Assembly: GCA_963785765.1 (NCBI GenBank)
Contig: CAWAWM010000002.1
Location: forward strand, 62,001-126,000
DNA from: DATBGO01 sp963785765
GTDB taxonomy: Bacteria > Actinomycetota > Actinomycetes > Streptosporangiales > Streptosporangiaceae
DNA length: 64,000 nt
Direction of reading: 5' to 3'
The notes beneath the pieces are model-generated. The model was not told the origin of the DNA. It saw only the letters and a program-made list of their open reading frames with translations, and ran no database searches. This document shows positions 43,477-52,081 of the stretch, piece by piece (within the stretch, counting starts at the first letter, position 1; each line of letters begins with the position of its first letter). A program made the position numbers and the translations under genes.

Positions 43477-44469
43477 GTGCTGGCCATGCCCAGCAAGGAC
43501 AGGGGTGACTTCGTGGGAGCAGGGAGCTTCATTCCGCGAGTCGGCCTGGCGCTGGGCCTGACCGTGGCCCTGTCGCTCGGCGCGGCAGCGGGAACGGCGG
43601 CGGCAGCAGACACCGCGGCGAAGCCAGCGACCGCCGCGGGCACGATTTGCTGGTCAGGCCCGCATCCCAAGCTTGCTGCCCGGATCTCCCGGGGCGTTCT
43701 GGCTGCGCTGCACGGGCGTTCTTCGGTGGTCAGCGTGAAGGTAGACGACCCGGTCCAGCACGTGATCTGTGACTACCGCCAGGATCGGCAGTACTACTCG
43801 GCGAGCGTCGTGAAAGCGACCATCCTCGCCGCCCTGCTGCGCAAGCTCGCGGAAGAACATCGCTACCTCAGCTCGGCCCAGCAGACCCTGGCCCGGGAGA
43901 TGATCACAGAGTCAAGTAACTCCGCCGCCTCAGCGTTGTGGGCCGAGGTCGGTCGTCACAGCCTGCAGCACTTCCTCAAGCTGGCCAAGATGAAGCAGAC
44001 CGTGCTCGGGCCAGGCGGCTACTGGGGACTGACCCTCATCACCGCTCACGACGAGATGCTCCTGCTGAACCTGCTGACGAGCAAGAACTCCGTCCTTGAC
44101 GTTGCCTCTCGCTCCTATGAGCTATCGCTGATGGCGCAAGTCATCCCGTCCCAGCGCTGGGGCGTACCCGCGGGCGCTCCCGCTGACGTCACGGTGCACG
44201 TGAAGAACGGCTGGCTTCCGTATCCGGGCCAAGACTGGCATATCAACAGCATCGGAAGCTTCTCTGGTCACCACCGCAACTACATGATCGTCGTGCTGAC
44301 GGCCGGGAATCCGAGCATGACTTACGGCGTCAACACGGTTCAGGACATCGCCGAGGTGATCAACCGCGAGCTGAACGAGGGGGTGACCGCGGTCATCCCG
44401 GCATCGGCGCCCTATCCGTCCTGGGGCACGCCCGATGAGCAGATCGGCGTGCTGCCCGGCCGCTCATAG
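43477..44469 (+). CDS. Secreted serine hydrolase (class A beta-lactamase fold)
   Basis: 330 residues with an N-terminal signal (VGLALGLTVALSLGAAAGTA then AAADT, likely cleavage). YYSASVVKATILAALLRKLA gives S-x-x-K, ITESSNSAASALW the S-x-N-like motif, and VHVKNGWLPYPGQDWHINSI the K-T/N-G strand, all in the right order for the beta-lactamase/transpeptidase fold. KNG instead of KTG and no E166 loop suggest a peptidase-like or cell-wall function rather than resistance. The start may be 43477, 43486 or GTG 43513. Confidence 0.82.
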   Translation: MLAMPSKDRGDFVGAGSFIPRVGLALGLTVALSLGAAAGTAAAADTAAKPATAAGTICWSGPHPKLAARISRGVLAALHGRSSVVSVKVDDPVQHVICDYRQDRQYYSASVVKATILAALLRKLAEEHRYLSSAQQTLAREMITESSNSAASALWAEVGRHSLQHFLKLAKMKQTVLGPGGYWGLTLITAHDEMLLLNLLTSKNSVLDVASRSYELSLMAQVIPSQRWGVPAGAPADVTVHVKNGWLPYPGQDWHINSIGSFSGHHRNYMIVVLTAGNPSMTYGVNTVQDIAEVINRELNEGVTAVIPASAPYPSWGTPDEQIGVLPGRS

Positions 44470-44541
44470 GCCCGCCAGCGGCCTCTGACCGCCCGTCCGG
44501 GACCGGCTCGCCGCCTTAGCGCGGCACTTCCTCAGGTCACT

Positions 44542-45558
44542 GTGACCGAGGCCGGCCACAATATTGCAGTGATCGCAGACCTGACCGAGGCGGCCGCCGG
44601 GCCGCGGGCCGCCGCGGCACCGAATTCCCGCGGTGCCGCCGACGCGATGGTAGCGGCCCGGGCCGCGTTCCCGGACTGGAAGTTCGCGCCCAACATCGGC
44701 GGTCATCCGAACGTCTACGAACTCGAAAATCGGGCGGTCGACTCGGCGGGCCATGTCCTGGCCGCCATGCACGCGCTGGCCCCCTGGGACGGTCGCACGC
44801 TCGTTGACCTGGGTTGCGGTGCCGGGTTCTGGCTGAGCCGGTACGCCGGGGGCGCCCGCACCGGCGCGGGGAGTGTGTCTGGCGCCCCAACCGTCCCCGC
44901 CACCAGCCCGCCCAGCGCCGCCACCATCAGGGCCAGCACCGCCACCGTCCCGGCCAGCACCGCCACCACCCCGGCCAGCACCGCCTCCGTCCCCGCCGAC
45001 GGCGCGGCCGCGGGCCAGGTGATCGGCATCGAGCCTGACCCGGCCTTGCGGGCCGCCGCAATCGCCCGGACAGCTCAGCTGCCAGGCACACAGGTGCTGG
45101 CCGGATCTGCGGAGCGGCTGCCGCTGCCGGCCTGCTCGGTCGACGTCGTGCACGCCAGGTTCGCCTACTTCCTGGCGCCGGGCGGCGACGCCGGGCTGGC
45201 CGAGGTGCTGCGGGTGCTGCGGCCGGGCGGGAGCCTCGTCGTGGTGGACAACGACTATCGCTGGGGGCAGTTTGCCCAGCTGCTGGCCGCAGGATCAGCC
45301 AGCCCGCCAGAACATACGGCGGCAGCCATCGACACCTGGTGGCGGGAGCGCGGCGCGATCCGCCGGGAAGTCCGATCGGAGCTGCGGTTCAGCAGCCGGA
45401 CTGATCTCGCGGCGGTGCTGCACATCGAGCTCCCGGCCCACGTCGCCAGGTCCTGGCTCGCCAGGAACCCGGCGGCAACGGGCCTGACCTACGGCTATGT
45501 CCTGTTCGCGGTCCACCGAGCCGACCCGCTCCAGACAGCACTCCCGTTGCGGCAATGA
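44542..45558 (+). CDS. SAM-dependent methyltransferase with low-complexity insert
   Basis: 338 residues. TLVDLGCGAGFWLSRYAGGA is motif I; VIGIEPDPALRAAAIA motif II; LPLPACSVDVVHARFAYFLA and EVLRVLRPGGSLVVVDND motifs post-II and III of class I methyltransferases (Methyltransf_11-like). Between motif I and motif II lies a ~50-residue Ala/Thr/Pro/Ser stretch (ASTATVPASTATTPASTASV) coded by 21-bp repeats, in a loop where the core Rossmann fold tolerates insertions. Substrate unknown. Confidence 0.85.
   Translation: MTEAGHNIAVIADLTEAAAGPRAAAAPNSRGAADAMVAARAAFPDWKFAPNIGGHPNVYELENRAVDSAGHVLAAMHALAPWDGRTLVDLGCGAGFWLSRYAGGARTGAGSVSGAPTVPATSPPSAATIRASTATVPASTATTPASTASVPADGAAAGQVIGIEPDPALRAAAIARTAQLPGTQVLAGSAERLPLPACSVDVVHARFAYFLAPGGDAGLAEVLRVLRPGGSLVVVDNDYRWGQFAQLLAAGSASPPEHTAAAIDTWWRERGAIRREVRSELRFSSRTDLAAVLHIELPAHVARSWLARNPAATGLTYGYVLFAVHRADPLQTALPLRQ
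44929..44994. repeat. 21-bp tandem repeat inside methyltransferase gene
   Basis: About three units like GCCAGCACCGCCACCGTCCC plus a further base, in frame, coding for ASTATVP-like heptapeptides. Confidence 0.75.
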
Positions 45559-45742
45559 ACGCCGATAGCCAGGTCGTTTGGCGAACTCCTGTTCCCAACC
45601 GCTGGCTGGAGCCGCCGGTTTCTCGTCGACCCGGGAAGCCAGGCCTATCCCTGCGCCTGTCGGTCAGCCTCTATCTGGCCAGCCGTTTTGAGCAGTGCGG
45701 GGAGAATTTTCGGAACGCAATGCCGCCATGCTGACCCGGCTG

Positions 45743-45861
45743 CCAGCCGGCACAGCGGGCCAGCCGGTACAGCGGGCCAGCCGGTACAGCCGTCCAGCCG
45801 GCACAGCGGGCCAGCCGGCACAGCGGGCCAGGCGGCACAGCCGGGCAGCCCGCTCAGCCGA
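45743..45861. repeat. 17-bp minisatellite, seven units
   Basis: Units of CCAGCCGGCACAGCGGG with a few changes. The last unit overlaps the stop codon of the minus-strand lipoprotein gene. Confidence 0.85.
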
Positions 45862-46582
45862 TCAGCTGGCTCAGGCTGATCACCTCGGCCGCGGGCGGAG
45901 CCGCGATGGGCGGAACGGCGTTCCAGTCGCTGAAGTTGAGCTCACCGGCGTCGCTCGACTTCGGTGCGATCGCCCGGAGCGGAACCGGTGTTCCGTTCGC
46001 CGCCACGTAGAGCGTAGAACCGTCTGATCCGCGCAGGATCAGCGCCTGGCGGCCGCCAATGATCGTGGTTCCCGCCTTCTGGAAGCTGGGCAGCTCGCTG
46101 GCGAGGTTTCCGATCAGACTCGGCATGGAGAGGTCGCCGGTGATCGTCTGGGCCGCGCTCGCGGGCTCGCCTACGTACTTGCCGCACGTCCTTGTGCACG
46201 CCGCGGCCGGGGCGTGCGCCAGCCTGAGAAACGCGCTGGTCACCTTGATATAGACGTACTGGCCCGCGGCGACGATGTCCAGCTTGGTACCGCCGCCCTC
46301 GATGAGCCCGGAAAAGCCGCCGGAGCGGATCAGGGAGACGTCAAGGTCGACGTCCGAGCCGTCGTTGCGCAGCTGGCCGGCCAGGTGGACGCTGGTCGCG
46401 TCGCGCATCGCCGTCTTCAGTTGAGCGACGATGGTGACGGCGCTACGGGTGTCAGCGCCAGGGGTGTCAGCGGGCTTGGCCGCCGCGCCCGTGCTCCCTC
46501 CGCATCCGGCCGCCGCGATGGCCGCCGCTGCCATCAGCCCAGGCAGACGCGTGCACGTCCAGGCACGCCGTTTCCCGCTCAC
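45854..46582 (-). CDS. Lipoprotein, LppX/LprG-like, paralog 1
   Basis: 242 residues. Signal LPGLMAAAAIAAAGCGG has a lipobox ending at Cys27, so it is lipid-anchored outside the membrane. VHLAGQLRNDGSDVDLDVSL, IRSGGFSGLIEGGGTKLDIV and ADG-like SDGSTLYVAANGTPVPLRAI follow the beta-strand layout of LppX_LprAFG-like lipid-binding lipoproteins. A Cys pair (ACTRTCGKY) is conserved in its paralog. A seven-unit minisatellite begins at its 3' end. Confidence 0.78.
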   Translation of the reverse strand: MSGKRRAWTCTRLPGLMAAAAIAAAGCGGSTGAAAKPADTPGADTRSAVTIVAQLKTAMRDATSVHLAGQLRNDGSDVDLDVSLIRSGGFSGLIEGGGTKLDIVAAGQYVYIKVTSAFLRLAHAPAAACTRTCGKYVGEPASAAQTITGDLSMPSLIGNLASELPSFQKAGTTIIGGRQALILRGSDGSTLYVAANGTPVPLRAIAPKSSDAGELNFSDWNAVPPIAAPPAAEVISLSQLIG

Positions 46583-46680
46583 AAGACAGGACGTTAGTAC
46601 GTTATCGATGCGATAAGTGGACTAATGTCGCAGATGGCCGACGGGACGACACCGATCTCGGCAGGCTACGACGCTCCGGG

Positions 46681-46806
46681 CCAGCCAGGTCGGTCAGGCC
46701 AGCCCAGTCAAACGGGCCAGCCCAGTCAAACGGGCCAGCCGGATCAAACGGGCCAGCCGGATCAAACGGGCCAGCCGGATCAAACGGGCCAGCCGGGTCA
46801 GCTTCC
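46681..46806. repeat. 18-bp minisatellite, seven units
   Basis: Units of CCAGCCGGATCAAACGGG (early units CCAGCCCAGTCAAACGGG). The last unit overlaps the stop codon of the minus-strand lipoprotein paralog 2, mirroring the 17-bp array behind paralog 1. Confidence 0.9.
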
Positions 46807-47535
46807 GAGTTTGCTCAGATCGACCACCTGGCTGGCCGGTGGCGCGACCGGCTTCGGCACGCTGTTCCAGTGCGAAAAGGCGAGCTCGCCCCGGCGGCCG
46901 GCGGGCGAGACCGCCTCGACCGGGTAGGGCGGGCCGGTCGCTGCGACGGCTAGCGTCGAGCCGTCGGCGCCGTGCAGTACCTGTACCCGCTGCCCGTTGA
47001 TGGTCTGCATGCCCGCGTTGGTGAAGGCGGGCAGGCTCCCGGTCACCGACTGCAGCATCTGGGACATGGTGAGCTGGCCGGCTAGTGCATCGCTGTTGGC
47101 CGGTGACATCGCTACATATTTGCCGCATATCACCGAGCAGACCGTGGCCGGGACGTTGAGTTCGCCGAGATAGGCGCGGGTCGCCCTGATGTAGACCTTC
47201 CCGGCTGCGTCGATGACCGTCAGTGGTATCCCGCCCTGCGTAACCGTGCCGGAGAAGCCGCCGGACCGGGTCAGGCCGACATCCAGCCCGACGGTGGCCG
47301 AACCGGTCCCGGTGAGCGTGCCGTCCAGATGCACGCTCGTGGCCGCCCGGACGGCAAGCTTCATCGCCGTGACGGCGGCAGCGGCGGAACGCGGCGAACC
47401 AGCCGGCGAGGCGCCGGGCGTGACGGAACCTGGCCCAGCGGCCGACGGCGACTGGCCGGCGGAGCCGCAGGCCGACAGCGCCACCGTCGCGGCTGCGGCT
47501 GCGGCTGCAGCGGCAAGCTTAAGACGATCCCCCAT
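46798..47535 (-). CDS. Lipoprotein, LppX/LprG-like, paralog 2
   Basis: 245 residues. Signal LAAAAAAAAATVALSACGS gives a lipobox (LSAC, Cys23). VHLDGTLTGTGSATVGLDVG, LTRSGGFSGTVTQGGIPLTV, ATVCSVICGKYVAMSPANSD and GADGSTLAVAATGPPYPVEA align along the full length with the protein at 45854-46582, including the C-x3-C pair. An ancestral tandem duplication; both may carry or sense lipids at the outer face. Confidence 0.78.
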   Translation of the reverse strand: MGDRLKLAAAAAAAAATVALSACGSAGQSPSAAGPGSVTPGASPAGSPRSAAAAVTAMKLAVRAATSVHLDGTLTGTGSATVGLDVGLTRSGGFSGTVTQGGIPLTVIDAAGKVYIRATRAYLGELNVPATVCSVICGKYVAMSPANSDALAGQLTMSQMLQSVTGSLPAFTNAGMQTINGQRVQVLHGADGSTLAVAATGPPYPVEAVSPAGRRGELAFSHWNSVPKPVAPPASQVVDLSKLGS

Positions 47536-47564
47536 GTCAAACCCCCGGAAGTGCGCAGCGCGGT

Positions 47565-48559
47565 TCAGCCGGTGCGTTCCACCACGAAATCACACAGCGC
47601 CTCGAACGCCGCGCGCCCGGGCACGTCGGGCAGCGCCAGGATCTCGTTCCTGGCCAGCTGGGCCCAGCTGGCCGTCTCAGCGCGGGCGGTCTGCATCCCA
47701 GGGTGCGCGCGCAGCAGTGCCAGCGCCTCGGCATGCTCGGCCGGATCGGTCAGCTCGCCGCTGTCGAGCAGTTCGACCAGCCTGGTGTCGCCGCTGTCGG
47801 CCGAGCGCAGCGCATGCAGCATCGGCAGGGTCCGTACCCCCTCCCGCAGGTCTGTCCCCGGTGTTTTGCCGGATTGCGCCGACTCGCTCGCCACGTCGAG
47901 GATGTCGTCCGAGAGCTGGAAGGCCACCCCGAGCGCCTCGCAGGCCGCCTGATCCGATCGATGACCTGCTGCGGGGCCTCAGAGAACATCGCTCCGAACT
48001 GACCGGCGGTCGCGATCAGCGAGGCGGTCTTCTGCGTTACGACGCTCAGGTAGTGGGCCAGCGGATCCTCGCCTGGCGCCGGCCCGACCGTCTCCGCGAT
48101 CTGGCCGCTGACCAGGCGGCTGAAGGTCGCGGCCTGGATCCTGATCGCGTCGGTGCCGAGATCGGCCAGGATCTGCGAGGCGCGGGCGAACAGGAAGTCG
48201 CCGGTCAGGATCGAGATGGTGTTATCCCAGCGGAAGTTCGCGCTAGGGCTCCCGCGCCGGACGGCCGCCTCATCCATCACGTCGTCGTGATAAAGGGTGG
48301 CCAGGTGGGTGAGCTCGATGGCCACCGCCGCCGGGACGATCCGCTCGTCTCTCGGGTTGCCGAACTGCGCGGCCAGCAGCACCAGGGTGGCGCGGAATCG
48401 CTTGCCGCCTGCGTCGATCAGGTACCTGGAAGTCTCGGCGAGCAGCTCGTGCTGAGCGCGCGCCGCCTCCCGCAGGCCCTCCTCGACCAGCGCCAAGCCG
48501 TCGACAACGTCGGCGGCCAGCGCTGCATCGGATAGCTCAACGGGCACGACAGTGGTCAC
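47565..48559 (-). pseudogene. Polyprenyl diphosphate synthase, single-base frameshift
   Basis: From GTG 48559: YLIDAGGKRFRATLVLLAAQ, then LYHDDVMDEAAVRRGSPSAN (first Asp-rich motif DDVMD) and KTASLIATAGQFGAMFSEAP. Near CAGGCGGCC (47943-47951) one base is missing; the other frame continues ACEALGVAFQLSDDILDVAS (second motif DDILD) and RTLPMLHALRSADSGD. The full ~330-residue trans-isoprenyl synthase is otherwise intact. Its place behind nuoN suggests menaquinone side-chain synthesis. Confidence 0.88.
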
Positions 48560-48870
48560 TCAGGCTCCCTCATCGATGGCTCCCTCATCGATCTGGCCGC
48601 GCCGGCGGTAGACCGGCAGCCGACGCGGAATCGCAACGCCACTCCCACGATAGGTGCAAGGCTAGGTAACCCGGGATATTCCCGCGATGCCGCGGGCGGA
48701 CACCAGTGGCATCCCGGCGGGCTGGCCCGTCCCGGTCGGCCCGTCCCGGCTGGCCCGTCCCCGGCCAGGCTGGTCCGCAGCGCCTGGTCCGTAGCGGCTG
48801 TGCTTGCTGTATCCGGGCTTGCTGCATCCGGGTTTGCCGCATCCGGGCTGGCAGCGGCCCGCCCGGATGC
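48560..48870. other. Intergenic with minisatellite
   Basis: About 310 bp between nuoN and the polyprenyl synthase gene. Three 15-bp units (TTGCTGCATCCGGGC type) at 48804-48848 and a CCCGTCCCGGC-rich stretch before them. No gene is supported. Confidence 0.5.
48804..48848. repeat. 15-bp tandem repeat, three units
   Basis: TTGCTGTATCCGGGC, TTGCTGCATCCGGGT, TTGCCGCATCCGGGC in direct tandem, just behind the true nuoN stop. Confidence 0.85.
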
Positions 48871-50458
48871 TCAGCGCACAAACAGCTGGCTGGCGGCATG
48901 ATGCGCGAGGTTCAGCAGCGGCTCGGGCGCGATACCCAGCCACAGCGTCACCAGCACGCCCGACACCCACAGCCACGCCCGTGTACAGGCTCGGCCGGAC
49001 CACGGCGGGACCGGCGGGCGACGGCTCACTGAAGAACATAAGCACGATAACCCGGACATAGGGGAAGGCCAGGATGGCACTGCTGAGGACGCCGATGATG
49101 ACCAGCGGTAGCGCGCCGCCGCTGACGGCCGCCTGGAACACCGCAAACTTCCCGCTGAAGCCGCTGGTCAGGGGTATTCCGGCGAACGCGATCAGGAAGA
49201 ACGCGAAGACCCCGGCCACGAGCGGCGACCGCTTGCCGAGACCGGCCCAGCTGGACAGGTGCGCTGCCTCCCCGGCCTGGTCTCGCACCAGCGTTACCAC
49301 CGCGAACGCCCCGATCACCGAGGCGCCGTAAGCGGCCAGGTAGAACATGCTGCCGGACAGCCCGGCCGTGTTGGCGGCCACCACCCCGGTCAGGATGTAT
49401 CCCGCCTGGGCGATGGACGAATACGCCAGCAGCCGCTTGACGTCGGTCTGGGTGATCGCGACGATCGACCCGACCAGCATGGTCAGGATCGCCACGGTCC
49501 ACAACGCCGGCCGCCAGTCCCAGACGAGCTGCCCGAACGCCACGTAGAAGATGCGCAGCACGGCCCCGAACGCGGATACCAGGGTGCACGAGGCCATCAG
49601 CGCGGTCACCGGGGTGGGGGCGCCCTGGTACACGTCGGGCTTCCAGCTGTGGAACGGCACTGCGCCGATCTTGAACAGCAGGCCCAGGCCCAGCAGGGCG
49701 ATCCCGGCGTACAGGAGCGTCGAGTTGCCGAGATTCGAGGCTGCCGCCGTCGCGATGGCCGACAGCCGCACCGAGCCGGCAAAGCCGTACAGCATGGCCA
49801 CGCCGAACAGGAAGAACGCCGAGGAGTACGCGCCCAGCAGGAAGTACTTCATGGCCGCTTCCTGAGACAGCAGCCGGCGCCGCCTGGCCAGGCCGCAGAG
49901 CAGGTAGAGCGGCAGGGACAGCACTTCCAGCGCGACGAACATGGTGAGCAGGTCGTTGGCCGCGGGGAACAGCAGCATGCCGCCCACCGCGAACAGGGTC
50001 AGCGGGTAGACCTCGGTGTGCGTGATGCCGGCGAGCAGCCCCTCGCGTTCCTCCGGGCTGCCCGGCACGGCGGCCGCCTGGGCCACGAACGGGCTGACCT
50101 CGTGCGAGCTTTCCGCGATCAACAGCATGCTGACGAACGCCAGCACCAGGATGGTGCCCTGGATGAACAGGGTCGGCCGGTCCACCGCTACCGCGCCCAC
50201 CGCCGCGATGTGCCCCGGGCTGCCGTGGCCGAAGACGGAGCTGCTGAGGCTCACCGCGATGGTCAGGATGAAGGCTCCGGCCAGGCCGCCGAGCGCCAGC
50301 GCGATGTGGATCGGCCGCCGCAGGTGCCTGGGCACGAACGCCTCGACCAGCACCCCGACGATCGCCACGCCGAAGACCAGCAGGATCGGGGACAGCTGCC
50401 CCCATTCGATCCGCGGCGCCGGGATGACGGGGGCGACGCTGGCCAGGGTCCCGGTCAC
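48871..50458 (-). pseudogene. nuoN: NADH-quinone oxidoreductase subunit N, frameshift near 3' end
   Basis: About 528 residues and fourteen membrane helices. LYLLCGLARRRRLLSQEAAM, KYFLLGAYSSAFFLFGVAML and FKIGAVPFHSWKPDVYQGAP are antiporter-like NuoN core segments with the conserved Lys and His. The frame slips at a GGG run (48959-48961) after SLYTGVAVGVG; one extra G there separates it from VLVTLWLGIAPEPLLNLAHH and the genuine end AASQLFVR. GTG start overlaps nuoM stop (GTGA). A proton-pumping membrane subunit. Confidence 0.9.
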
Positions 50459-52059
50459 GGGTTGCTCCTCGGGTAGAGCGCGTTGGCCGGGTGCGGCGGG
50501 ACCGGATCAGTGGAGTGCACCTGCACCATGGTCTGATGCACCGCCGGGTTGATGATGTCGAGCACCGGCTTGGGATAGACACCCAGCGCCACGATCAGGA
50601 CGATCAGCGGGCCGACCGCCCAGAGCTCGCGGGCCTTGAGGTCCGGCATGCCCTTGACCTCCTCGCGCACCGGGCCGGTCATGGTGCGCTGGTACATCCA
50701 CAGGATGTAAATGGCGGCCAGGATGATGCCGACCGTGGCCAGCACCGCGGGCACGACATACCGGGTGAAGGTGCCGACCAGGACGAGGAACTCACTGACG
50801 AACGTGGACAAGCCGGGCAGTGCCAGGCCGGCCAGGCCCGCGATCAGGAACAGGCCCGCCAGCACCGGCGCGACCGACTGCACGCCGCCATAGTCGGCGA
50901 TCAGCTGCGACCGGCGCCGCGCGATCATGAACCCGGCGATCAGGAACAGCGCGCCGGTGGCGAACCCGTGGTTGACCATGTAGAGGGTGGCGCCGGACTG
51001 GCCCTGGCTGGTCATCGCGAAGATGCCCAGGGTGATCAGCCCGAAGTGGGAGACCGAGGTGTAGGCGATCAGGCGCTTCAGGTCAGCCTGGCCGATCGCG
51101 ACGATCGCACCGTAGAGCACTCCGATCACGGCCAGCGTGATGACCAGCGGCGTGAAGTAATGCGATGCGCCGGGGAACAGCTGCAGGCAGTAGCGGATCA
51201 TGCCGAAGGTGCCGACCTTGTCCAGCACGCCGACCAGCAGGACCGCCCCGCCGGGCTGGGCGGCGGTGGCCGCGTCCGGTAGCCAGGTGTGGAACGGCCA
51301 CAGTGGTGCCTTGATGGCAAAGGCCACGAAGAAGCCGAGGAACATCCACTTGCTCGCCACCGGGCTGAAGCTGGTGTGGATCAGCTGGCTGAACAGGAAC
51401 GTGCCCGGATGGCCGTTATGAGCCGAGTACACATACAGCGCGATGACGGCGACCAGCATCAGCAACCCGCCGAGCAGGCTGTACAGCAGGAACTTGACCG
51501 CCGCGTACTGGCGCTGGCCGACCCCGTAGCTCCCGATCATGAAGTACATCGGGATCAGCATGGCCTCGAAGAGAACGTAGAACAGGAATACGTCGGTAGC
51601 CGCGAAGACGCCGATCATCATGGTCTCGAGGACCAGCATCAGCGCGAAGTAGGTCTTCACGCTGCGCCGCGGCGGCGGCGCCTCGGCCGGGCCCGAGCCG
51701 CCCTCGGCATCGTTCCAGGACGCGAGCACCACCACCGGCATCAAGACCGTGGTCATCAGGATGAGCACCAGCGCGATCCCGTCCACGCCGACCGCGTAAT
51801 GCACGCCGAACTGGGGGATCCACTGGTAGGTCTGGTTGAACTGGAAGTCCGGGCCGTTGGGCTTGAACGCGACCGCCATCGCGATCGTGAAGCCCAGCGT
51901 GATCAGCGTAAAGACCAGAGTCAGCCGCTTGACCAGCAGGTCACGCGCGCGCCGGTCCGCCGCCCCGCCAGGCGCGGACCGGCCGGGGGTCAGGCTGACC
52001 ACCACCGCGCCGACCAGCGGGATGGCGCCTGCGACGGTCAGCCAGGGGAATGTGCTCAT
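50455..52059 (-). CDS. nuoM: NADH-quinone oxidoreductase subunit M
   Basis: 534 residues from ATG 52059 (MSTFPWLTVAGAIPLVGAVV). FGVHYAVGVDGIALVLILMT, FYVLFEAMLIPMYFMIGSYG and FLGFFVAFAIKAPLWPFHTW contain the conserved Glu of helix 5 and Lys of helix 7 that form the proton path. Fourteen helices. It lies 23 bp behind nuoL. Confidence 0.94.
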   Translation of the reverse strand: MSTFPWLTVAGAIPLVGAVVVSLTPGRSAPGGAADRRARDLLVKRLTLVFTLITLGFTIAMAVAFKPNGPDFQFNQTYQWIPQFGVHYAVGVDGIALVLILMTTVLMPVVVLASWNDAEGGSGPAEAPPPRRSVKTYFALMLVLETMMIGVFAATDVFLFYVLFEAMLIPMYFMIGSYGVGQRQYAAVKFLLYSLLGGLLMLVAVIALYVYSAHNGHPGTFLFSQLIHTSFSPVASKWMFLGFFVAFAIKAPLWPFHTWLPDAATAAQPGGAVLLVGVLDKVGTFGMIRYCLQLFPGASHYFTPLVITLAVIGVLYGAIVAIGQADLKRLIAYTSVSHFGLITLGIFAMTSQGQSGATLYMVNHGFATGALFLIAGFMIARRRSQLIADYGGVQSVAPVLAGLFLIAGLAGLALPGLSTFVSEFLVLVGTFTRYVVPAVLATVGIILAAIYILWMYQRTMTGPVREEVKGMPDLKARELWAVGPLIVLIVALGVYPKPVLDIINPAVHQTMVQVHSTDPVPPHPANALYPRSNP

Positions 52060-52081
52060 GGATTCTCTGGGCCTCCGAGGT

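Noticed and set aside
45743..46806. Regular repeats resembling a CRISPR array
   Set aside because: Units of 17-18 bp are contiguous without unique spacers and no cas genes are present, so these are minisatellites.
46625..46927. Plus-strand frame with six GQPDQT-type hexapeptides
   Set aside because: The peptide repeat is just the 18-bp minisatellite read in frame; there is no ribosome-binding site and the second half is antisense to the lipoprotein gene.
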